Shown: positions 1 through 7,700 of the stretch, one piece after another
Numbering within the stretch: the first letter of the stretch is position 1
Layout: each line of letters opens with the position of its first letter
DNA from: Ruminococcaceae bacterium UBA3751
GTDB lineage: Bacteria; Bacillota; Clostridia; Oscillospirales; Acutalibacteraceae
Length of the DNA stretch: 27,852 nt
Direction of reading: 5' to 3'
Assembly (NCBI GenBank): GCA_002371215.1
Contig: DFGL01000007.1
Coordinates: 1 to 27,852 of the forward strand
Made by a program: the position numbers and the translations under genes
Notes under the pieces: generated by a model
What the model saw: the letters and a program-made list of their open reading frames with translations, nothing else
What the model was told of the DNA's origin: nothing
The model's database searches: none

Positions 1-2124
1 GTAATAGACTGAGTTCTTTTCCGTTGCGTCCTTAATCTCCGCGGCAATTTTTTTGCGCTCCTTCTGAAGCTGCTCTACTGTTGATTTAAGCATTGCAACC
101 TGAGCGCCGTCCTTAGCTTCCTTGGCTTTTTTCATTTTATTAAGCGCATTGTGGAGCTTTAGCTCGTTATCATCCTCGCGGGTAAACAGCGTATCAAAAA
201 CAGAATTGTCAAATTTAACAATACCCTTTGGAAAATACTTTTTAATCGCCTTTTCGGAGGCTTTAATCTGAGAAGCCTGCATAAGCGCTTCTCTTCTTCT
301 CTCCCTTTCAGGCTCGGTATTTTTTGGCATAGCCTTTGCCGCAGCCTTTGTTACGGTTGAAGCGGATATAAAGCCGTCAAGACCTGCGCTGACCATTCGT
401 CTTGCATTTTCAAGCTGAAGATTGCCGTATTCGGTTTCAAACCTTGTAAGCTCTTTTTGAACAACCAACGCAATTTCAATCTTTTCGTTTTCCTCAAGCT
501 GTTCTTTGATTACAGCCTTATCCGCGCCCTTTTTCTGAATTACATTAGGCTCTTTTTCGCAGTATTCTTCAGATTCCTTGATTATATCAACGGTTTCAAC
601 AAGAGCGTCGTTACTCAGGACGTTGTTGCCGTAATCCTCAAACAGCGCTCTGATTTTAAGAACGCGTACCATTGCCTTCTGCTTTGTTTCCGAAAGGTCA
701 TAGAAGAAAAACGGAATAACGTTGAGCGCGGCGCCTACCGCCGAGGCAATTATAAGCACGCTGCTGATACTGATAAAATACGATTTATCGTACAGTACGT
801 CGTAAACGTTTGAGCCGTCGTATCCGAGAGAAACCGCAACGCTCTGATTAAGTCCCGAGCGCTCGTAAAGCATAGGCAGAACAAAGCCCGTTACAAGAGT
901 TACCACCTCGCCGATAAGCCCTACGGCAGCGAACATACCGTCAATTCTTTCGCCCGTTACGTACTGCTGATAATCCCTTATATCCGCATTTACGCTCGGC
1001 GTTAAAAGATGGCCGAGAGAGGTTATGAACTGATTTATAAAGGTGAAAACCAGAAGCAGCCAGATAATGCTCCCCGAGCCCGTCATACGAATAATGGGAA
1101 GCATTGTAAGAATGAATACTATATTGAGAAGATTAGTACAGATAAGTATTTTCTTTTTGCCGTATTTTCTTATAAAGAACGGCGCAACAAGATTAGGCCA
1201 GAAAGAGGCGTTTCCGGCTATAGCGACAATTATGGAATACTGAGCGGGCGTTGCGGCGTGCTGATAGTTATAGAGCCAGCCGAGTATTCCGTTAAACGAG
1301 TTTTCAAGAAAGCCGAGCCACCCCGCAAGCGAGATAATCCAGAAATACTTATTCCTTGCGATAGCACGGAAAGCGTCCGTAAACTTCATTCCGATAACAT
1401 GGGTTTTCGCCTGAACAATCTTTTCCTCGGTGTTTACATAAACGAGTACGGAAATTGCAAAGCCTGCAAGAAGCATCGGCGGAAAGAGAACGCGGTAAAT
1501 CTTCAGATTGTAAAGCGTGTTATCCCCCGTTATCATTTTGGCAACGAGCGGAAGAAAAATATTCGCAATAGAGGGCGAAAAGTTTTCAACAACGCTCCTT
1601 ACGGAAAGCACGTCGGAGCGCTCTATACTGTTCGGCGAAAGAACGTTAATCAGGCTGTCGTATGCGTCGTTATAAAACTTAAAGAAGAACTGAAAGCCTA
1701 TATTAAACGCAAGAACTACGGCGCATTTCCAGAACAGAGTCATCCTTTCGTACGGCATCCAGATAAACGCAGCGCCAAGGATTACCGTCGGTATTCCCAT
1801 AGAGATAAGATACGGTCTGTACTTACCCTTCATTGAGCGCGTGTTATCAATCATCTTTGCCCTGAGAGCGGTAAGCGGAAAGCCCGAAAGCACGCTCAGA
1901 ATATAAATAATATAGAGCGCGGAGGGGTCAATGCCGATTGTATTGCCGATTAGCGTATTGCCCACAACAATCATCATCTGATTAATGCAGTAAACTATAA
2001 ACTTAACGCCTATTCCGCCAAAGGAAAGCGAGGCAATTTCCTTAAAGGTCATATACCTGCCCTTAGGCGGAACGCTCCAGTATTTTTTTAAGTCGCCGAG
2101 GAGAGTTTTTACTTTTGTTTTCAT
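1..2124 (-). CDS. GPH-type MFS sugar symporter, partial (C-terminus beyond left edge)
   Basis: Cytoplasmic-membrane symporter of the glycoside-pentoside-hexuronide (MelB-like) branch of MFS, probably taking up a di- or oligosaccharide with a cation. The frame is open from the ATG at 2124 to base 1, giving 708 residues without a stop, so the C-terminus is missing. The N-terminus has the family pattern: a basic start, KGRYMTFKEIA, then many hydrophobic helices. DNTRSMKGKYRPYL matches DNTRGKGGKYRPYL of the second transporter at 21191-23542, and NADIRDYQQYVTGERIDG matches its later loop. The membrane core ends near residue 475. What follows is a charged, Lys/Glu-rich cytoplasmic tail of at least 230 residues, unusual for a family of about 450-500 residues. 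AAGGAG lies 7 nt before the ATG. The start is 11 nt after the stop of the GH30-like gene, so the two are cotranscribed, which suggests the transporter feeds that enzyme. The substrate cannot be read from sequence. Confidence 0.88.
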   Translation of the reverse strand, partial: MKTKVKTLLGDLKKYWSVPPKGRYMTFKEIASLSFGGIGVKFIVYCINQMMIVVGNTLIGNTIGIDPSALYIIYILSVLSGFPLTALRAKMIDNTRSMKGKYRPYLISMGIPTVILGAAFIWMPYERMTLFWKCAVVLAFNIGFQFFFKFYNDAYDSLINVLSPNSIERSDVLSVRSVVENFSPSIANIFLPLVAKMITGDNTLYNLKIYRVLFPPMLLAGFAISVLVYVNTEEKIVQAKTHVIGMKFTDAFRAIARNKYFWIISLAGWLGFLENSFNGILGWLYNYQHAATPAQYSIIVAIAGNASFWPNLVAPFFIRKYGKKKILICTNLLNIVFILTMLPIIRMTGSGSIIWLLLVFTFINQFITSLGHLLTPSVNADIRDYQQYVTGERIDGMFAAVGLIGEVVTLVTGFVLPMLYERSGLNQSVAVSLGYDGSNVYDVLYDKSYFISISSVLIIASAVGAALNVIPFFFYDLSETKQKAMVRVLKIRALFEDYGNNVLSNDALVETVDIIKESEEYCEKEPNVIQKKGADKAVIKEQLEENEKIEIALVVQKELTRFETEYGNLQLENARRMVSAGLDGFISASTVTKAAAKAMPKNTEPERERRREALMQASQIKASEKAIKKYFPKGIVKFDNSVFDTLFTREDDNELKLHNALNKMKKAKEAKDGAQVAMLKSTVEQLQKERKKIAAEIKDATEKNSVYY

Positions 2125-2135
2125 ATTAAAGCTCC

Positions 2136-3458
2136 TTAAAAAATGAAGGTGTTTACGGATTTCGGCGTAAGCTTTACGCTCTTAATGTTTTCGTATTCCT
2201 CAAGGCTTCTGCTCTCATCGGTTACAATGTGGCGCGCCGCTTTCGGAAGGGTTATTTCCTTTGCTTTATCTTTTTCATTAATAACGATTAAAACTGTCTT
2301 TTCGCCATCATAAAACGCAAGGAGCATAAGCTCGCCGTCGCCGCAATCAGCAAAAATTCGCCTTGCGCCGTACGGGATGTATTTTGAAAAATTCCCCGTT
2401 ACATAGTAGCGCTTTGTAAGCTCATAGGTTTTATTTTCGGGGTTGATATAAATAAGTCCGTCGCAGTAATCAACCTCGGAAACAGCTATCCAGTGCTGCC
2501 ACGAGGTTACGTTGAGAATGCTGATATCCTCGTACATAACCCTTGCCGTAACGAGCGCAGAGTTCATCGTACTGTCGCGCCCGCCCTGCATATGGCACCA
2601 TTCGCTCATTTTAACGGGCATATCGGGATACTTACTGTCAAGATACTTTCTGAAACGCTTTAAGTACGCGATTCTGTTATTGATGAACGGGAGCGGAAAA
2701 TGAAGAAAATAGGAGTGAACGTCAACTCCGTCAAGCCGTTTTACCGTTTGCGGATAGCGGAGGAGCTCTCGGGTATAGGATTTATTAAACCACCGTATAT
2801 CCCCCGATTCAACGCCCGAAAGCTTTACGCAGTCAAGACTCGGGCGCTTTTCCATCTCTTCGGCAAAAAGCTTCATAAGCCTTCCCGCCTGCCGCGGAGA
2901 ATAATGGCAGCCCTCCTGACCGCCCGTCCAAATCCAGAAAGGCTCATTAACCGGCGAAATGTACTTAACGGGAACGCCTTCATTGATAAAATGCTCCGTA
3001 ATATCAAGGCAGTATTTTACAAAAGGCTTATAGTTTTCCGCGCTGAGATTCGTTCTGAAAAGGCTCGTTTTATCAAGGTGCGATTTATTGTTTTTTGTAA
3101 GGCTTTCGGGCGGTGAATTAACAAAGAGAATAACCTCCTTTGCGCCGTCCTTTACAGCCTGCTTCATCATATAAACGGCGTTTTCATCCTTACTGAAATC
3201 GTAGCCTTTATTATCGGTTAAAAAAGACTCTGTTCTTCTCAGGGGATTGTCAATATCGCCCCTGCCCGAATCCTTTGAGCCCGCTCCGATATTATAGCGG
3301 TAGGTACGCAGCGCAATACCGTTTTCGTCGCTGAAAAGAAGGCGGGAGATTTCGTCTTTGTTTTCCCATCCGCCGACAAGCTGCGCCCACCACGCTCCGC
3401 TCGCCCCGAAGCCTTCAAATTTCTGATACCTTTTATTGTCATCAAGTTTAATTTCCAT
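2136..3458 (-). CDS. GH30-like glycoside hydrolase, cytoplasmic
   Basis: Retaining glycosidase of clan GH-A, closest by motif to GH30 (endo-beta-1,6-galactanase / glucosylceramidase-like). The 440-residue protein starts with the strand that opens the barrel (YQKFEGFGASGAWW, residues 11-24). It has the acid/base motif SPVNEPFW (Glu172) followed by a Trp/Gly segment and QEG, and the nucleophile motif KMSEWCHM (Glu286). Residues from about 350 on look like the small C-terminal beta domain usual in GH30. There is no signal peptide, so it should act inside the cell on imported short substrates rather than on polymer. It is the first gene of a two-gene operon with the symporter at 1-2124. AAGG lies upstream of the ATG, and a perfect sigma-A promoter sits 50-75 nt upstream. 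The substrate is uncertain: beta-1,6-galactoside, beta-glucoside and beta-xyloside are all possible within GH30. Confidence 0.85.
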   Translation of the reverse strand: MEIKLDDNKRYQKFEGFGASGAWWAQLVGGWENKDEISRLLFSDENGIALRTYRYNIGAGSKDSGRGDIDNPLRRTESFLTDNKGYDFSKDENAVYMMKQAVKDGAKEVILFVNSPPESLTKNNKSHLDKTSLFRTNLSAENYKPFVKYCLDITEHFINEGVPVKYISPVNEPFWIWTGGQEGCHYSPRQAGRLMKLFAEEMEKRPSLDCVKLSGVESGDIRWFNKSYTRELLRYPQTVKRLDGVDVHSYFLHFPLPFINNRIAYLKRFRKYLDSKYPDMPVKMSEWCHMQGGRDSTMNSALVTARVMYEDISILNVTSWQHWIAVSEVDYCDGLIYINPENKTYELTKRYYVTGNFSKYIPYGARRIFADCGDGELMLLAFYDGEKTVLIVINEKDKAKEITLPKAARHIVTDESRSLEEYENIKSVKLTPKSVNTFIF

Positions 3459-3505
3459 AATCTTAACCTTAAATATACATAAATATGATATATATTCTTT
3501 TTTAC

Positions 3506-3534
3506 ATTATAACCGCTTTGTAACACTGTGTCAA
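3506..3534 (-). promoter_or_regulatory. sigma-A promoter of the GH30-symporter operon
   Basis: On the minus strand, TTGACA (3529-3534) and TATAAT (3506-3511) are separated by exactly 17 nt. Both boxes are perfect consensus, implying strong basal transcription unless a repressor acts. I found no convincing operator palindrome beside it. The leader to the GH30 ATG is about 45 nt. Confidence 0.85.
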
Positions 3535-3544
3535 TGCAATAACC

Positions 3545-3580
3545 AAAAAGATAAAACCGCCTGATTCTAAATTCAGACGG
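3545..3580 (-). terminator. rho-independent terminator after the phosphodiesterase gene
   Basis: On the minus strand, CCGTCTGA (3573-3580) pairs with TCAGGCGG (3557-3564) with one G-U pair. An 8-nt loop separates them and TTTTATCTTTTT follows. It begins 19 nt after the stop of the phosphodiesterase gene and separates it from the GH30 promoter. Confidence 0.85.
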
Positions 3581-3598
3581 TCTATTATTATGTTATTA

Positions 3599-4615
3599 TT
3601 AAAGTATTTCTTTGTTGGAAACGATGAAGGTCATACGCTCTTCAAAGGACGGTCCGCCGTGGTCTTTTTTAATTCCGCCGTGGTCGGTTGTAATAAGGAT
3701 AAGCCAGTCCTCTGTATTGTACGTTCCCCTGTTTTCAATCGCTTCAATTATATCCATACCCGCTGCGTCTGCGTTTCTGAAGCCCGCCTTGTATTTTGGA
3801 TTATCGAGGGTAAAGCCCGTTGCGTGGCCTGCGTGGTCTGTATATTCAAGGGTTGAAAAAATAAAGTCCGAACAATCGCTCCGATTAAGGTCGTTAATAA
3901 TATTATTCTTTGTTCCCTCATCGTTTTTAGCGTCAAGGAAAACGGAGTTAATTCCGTTCTTTTCTATATATTCCTTTTCCGCATTATAGGTTGCGCCCTT
4001 GCGTGAAAAATGTCCGTCCCAGGAAACGTAAAACGCGCTGCTGTCAACCGTTTTATCCTCTACTAATGAGATAAGCAGAGTTTTAGGCTCTACCTTTTTG
4101 GTAATACCGTTTTCCGTAACGCCGTGCACATCGGAGAGCACGCCCGTAAGCATTGAGCACCAGCCGGGAGCGGTTGAGGTATCCTGAATATTCTTTTCGG
4201 GATAATTAACGCCGCCCGCATAGGTAAATACTGAATGGCCTCCGTTTTCAAGAAGGTGGTTAATCGCGCTTTTCTTTGAGGTTTCAAGCATACGGAAATT
4301 ATCAACGCGGCAGCCGTCGTAACCGATAACGATTGCCTTTTTAACGGTTTTGCCCTCGGGAAGCGGCGACGAAAAATGGTTTTTGATAATATTATAAACC
4401 TCTGTCTGCGGAAGCGCGTTTTCCCAGCTGTTTTCCATCACATCAAGGTTATTGATTGTGGTTTCAAAATCCTCTTCCTTGATTTCAGCGTCGCTTTCAA
4501 CGGTATACTCGCTGGAGGGCGCGCTGATATGATGATAAATCATAACGCCCGCAAAAGCGCAAATACCGAGAACGGCAAGAATAATAACAATAGTAATAAT
4601 AACTTTCTTTTTCAT
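3599..4615 (-). CDS. Membrane-anchored type I phosphodiesterase / nucleotide pyrophosphatase family protein
   Basis: Alkaline-phosphatase-superfamily metalloenzyme of the Phosphodiest (ectonucleotide pyrophosphatase-like) group. It has 338 residues from the ATG at 4615, chosen because GAGGAGTG lies just before it; an in-frame TTG at 4630 overlaps that ribosome site and is rejected. Residues 2-28 are a Lys-rich start followed by one hydrophobic helix without a lipobox, so the enzyme is tethered by its N-terminus with the catalytic domain outside. Two-zinc-site motifs appear in order: VIGYDGCR (Asp100), STAPGW with the nucleophile Thr148, YTDHAGHATG (Asp260, His264), TTDHGG (Asp311, His312) and DHGG (His319). 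The substrate could be a nucleotide, a sugar-phosphate diester or a teichoic-acid/lipid head group; sequence alone does not decide. It is a single-gene unit between two terminators. Confidence 0.87.
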   Translation of the reverse strand: MKKKVIITIVIILAVLGICAFAGVMIYHHISAPSSEYTVESDAEIKEEDFETTINNLDVMENSWENALPQTEVYNIIKNHFSSPLPEGKTVKKAIVIGYDGCRVDNFRMLETSKKSAINHLLENGGHSVFTYAGGVNYPEKNIQDTSTAPGWCSMLTGVLSDVHGVTENGITKKVEPKTLLISLVEDKTVDSSAFYVSWDGHFSRKGATYNAEKEYIEKNGINSVFLDAKNDEGTKNNIINDLNRSDCSDFIFSTLEYTDHAGHATGFTLDNPKYKAGFRNADAAGMDIIEAIENRGTYNTEDWLILITTDHGGIKKDHGGPSFEERMTFIVSNKEIL

Positions 4616-4634
4616 AATATCACTCCTCAAGCCG

Positions 4635-4650
4635 ATTATAGCATATTATA
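4635..4650 (-). promoter_or_regulatory. Probable -10 boxes upstream of the phosphodiesterase gene
   Basis: Two TATAAT hexamers lie on the minus strand at 4645-4650 and 4635-4640; the second has the extended form TGCTATAAT. The -35 regions are poor (TTTATA at best). The nearer box would put the transcript start inside the ribosome site, so the farther one is more likely. Confidence 0.4.
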
Positions 4651-4684
4651 AGAAGAATATAAAGAGAATTATTCTTTTATCCGA

Positions 4685-4721
4685 AAAAGGAAAACGAAAA
4701 GCCCCGCTTTTGCAGGGCTTT
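4685..4721 (-). terminator. rho-independent terminator of the sigma/LRR operon
   Basis: On the minus strand, AAAGCCCTGC (4712-4721) pairs with GCGGGGCTTT (4698-4707) around a 4-nt loop with one G-U pair. A T-rich run TTCGTTTTCCTTTTT follows. It lies about 40 nt past the stop of the 1815-residue LRR gene. Confidence 0.85.
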
Positions 4722-4763
4722 CCGTTTCTTTCTGTTCTTTATCTACATAATCATTTTTAATGA

Positions 4764-7700
4764 TTATTTTTCAATAATTAAATCCTCATAGATGCTTCCT
4801 GAGTTGGTAATACCCATACAGTCCTTCAGGATTGCATAGTCTTTAATATTTATAAAGCCGTCGTTATTCATATCAACGTAAGACAGATACGAAGGGTCGT
4901 CAGGCATAGACGACATTGACATTTTAAACAGATTATCGTCAAGCTTATCTATCTTGCCGTCGCGGTTAAAATCGCAGCCGATAATAAATACCGTACCCGC
5001 GTTCAGGTTTTCATCCTCAACTCTTGCAAATACCGTTCTGTCAAAACCGAAGGAATAGTGAATAACAAGCTCATAAAGTCCCGTTTCAAGGGCTACTGAG
5101 AAGTAACCGTCGCTGTCGGTTTTAGCTATTACGGTGCCGTCAATCATTATTGAAGCGCCCTGAGCGGGGTTTTTGCCGCTTTCAATCTCTTTTGAATCGG
5201 CTATCATAATTCTGCCGCTCAGCGTCTGGGTTGTGTACTGCTGATTGTTATTATCTATATCGGTATACTCGCAGTACTTTTCACCGCAGTTAGTACAGGT
5301 ATAAACGTTTACGCCCCTCGTTGTTGCAGTGCTGGGAACGTGAAGCGTTTCAACGTACTCGTGGCCGCAGGCGTCTATATGCCTTTCCTCAAGGATTTCG
5401 CTGCAGTATTCGCAAACTCCGATAATATATCCGTCGTGTTCGCAATCCGCCTCATAAACCGTTAGCCACTGAATATCGCCGTGGCCGTCCGTACAGAAGC
5501 CGAGGTAGCCGAGGTTTATATCGCGAGCCATTTCACACGCGTCATAAAACGCGTCCTCATCTGTATACGCCTCAAGATTAAATCTGTAAGCGTTTGCATA
5601 AACGTACGCATTTGTTACGCCTGCTTCAGGGCTTGCAAGAGTGTGAATTGTTACGTTTGTCTGGAAAAACGCGTTCTCGCCGATTTCAGACTCCCAGATA
5701 TATGCGTCCTCAAGTTCCCTGCAAAACGCAAACGCCTCTTTGCCGATGTTGGTAACGCTTTGCGGAATTACAACGCACTTCAGCGCCTTGCAGAAGGAGA
5801 ACGCTTCATCGCAGATAAGCTGAAGCCCCTCGTTAAATATTACGGACGCTAAATTATCGCAGTTATAAAACGCGCCTTCGTCAATAAAATTAAGCGAGCC
5901 CGGCAGGGTTATCGTTTTAAGGTTATCACATTCGCAGAAAGCGTATCTTCCGATTGCCTGAAGAGAGTCGGGAAGATAAACCTTTTTTATACCTTTACAT
6001 TCTGCAAAGGCGTGGTCAGCGATTGTTTCAATACCTTCGGGAATATCAATAATCTTTATATTTGTATTATAAAATGCATATTCGCCTATGGTCTTCGTGC
6101 CGTCCTTAATATCTACTGCCGTTTTCTGAGCAGGGTGTCTGTACAGGGTTTTACCGTCCTTACTGTAAAGGCAGCCGTTATATGAGGAATAATTCTCATT
6201 TGCCTCATCAACCTCCCATACAGCGTCGTTAACAAGATAATGACTATAATATACTTTATAAACACATTCGCCGAGATATATCTTCTTCACCTTACCTGCA
6301 AATTTAAGCTGTGAGCAATTAAGGTTCATATACTCGCCGGCAGTTTTGGTTAAGCGAAGCGTAACTCCCGTAGTGCCTGAGCCAACTCCCAGCGATGAAA
6401 TAACCGTGTTTATATCACACTTAACCTCTACGTCGTTACAAAGCGCGAGATTGGACATCGCATTAGAGCCAAGGCTCGTTAACCCGCTGCCTATAACAAG
6501 CTTTTCAACCGTAGTACAGCCGTAAAAAGCGTTTTGCTTTATCGTTTTGACGCTGTCGGGAATGATAATTTCCTGAAGCATAACGCAATTCTGAAATGCG
6601 CTTACGCCGATTTCGGTTATATTATTACCTATTTCAACAAAGCACAGAGACTTTAATCCCTTAAATAAGTTATCGGGCAGCTTGGTAATACCGTTACCGA
6701 TAACAACGCTTGAAAGAGAATTACAGCCTGCAAACGGCGAGGGATAGCTTTCAATTCTCGTAACGGTATCGGGGATTTCAAAGGCTTTAAGCGAGGTACA
6801 GTTTCTTAAAGCTCCGCTGTAGATAGTAGTTAAAGTGTTCGGAAGGTAAATATACTCGGGATTAAATACAGCGAGCGTACTGCTCGTTCCTGAGCCGTAT
6901 ATTCCCTTTACGCCTTCGTTAATAACAACGCTTTTTGCTGTTATTTGGTTATTCAATACCTCCTCGCCGTTAAAATAATACATCTTTCCGGAAATAACAG
7001 TTTCACCGTTTATAAACACTCTGTTAAGCTCGGCGTCGTAGTACCAGGAATAGCTTTCTTTATTCTCGTTAACGTAGTAACCGTTTATATTTTCGCCGCC
7101 GAAATTTCTGTTAATCCCGAGCTCTCCCGCTAAATCATAAGCGGCAGTCTGATAAGGCGTGCTGACTGTAATGCTGCTGTCAAGCGTTCCGTTTTCAGTA
7201 AAGCCGAGCGCGGAAGCGGCAGGGTTTTCAGCGTTATAATATATATTTGTACAGCTACTCGGAATAACAATAGATGAATTACGGCTTCCCTGATAAGCGC
7301 CGAAGGCTTTTTTTGACAGCTTCTTTACGTTAATAGGTACGGTAACGTCAGCCGTACTTGTTTTATAAAACGCGCCTTCTTTTATCTCTTTTAAAAGCGA
7401 ACATTTATTGATATTTACGTTTAGATTCTCACTCTCTGCAAAGGCGTATTCGCCTATATCGTTAACAAACGCGGGAACTTCAATTGAAGTAACTCCGGTA
7501 AGACCTCTGAATGAGCTGTTCCCTATTTTTTCAAGGAATTCGGGAAGAGTAATGCTGTGCAAGGTCGGTAATCCGTTATTCTCCGAATAAAGGTAATTAT
7601 CGGGAATCTCGGTGACGTCATCGCTGAAAACGACAGAGTTAACGCCGTTATTAACTATTAACTCGGGTAGGCTGTAAGAATTGCCGTTACCGTCAGTGAA

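Noticed and set aside
1009..1836. Plus-strand open frame of 275 codons
   Set aside because: It lies antisense within the left-edge transporter, whose frame gives clear MFS motifs. The plus-strand translation is basic, low in hydrophobic structure and has no ribosome site.
5481..5852. Plus-strand open frames inside the giant LRR gene
   Set aside because: They are antisense by-products of the repetitive LRR codons with no ribosome sites.
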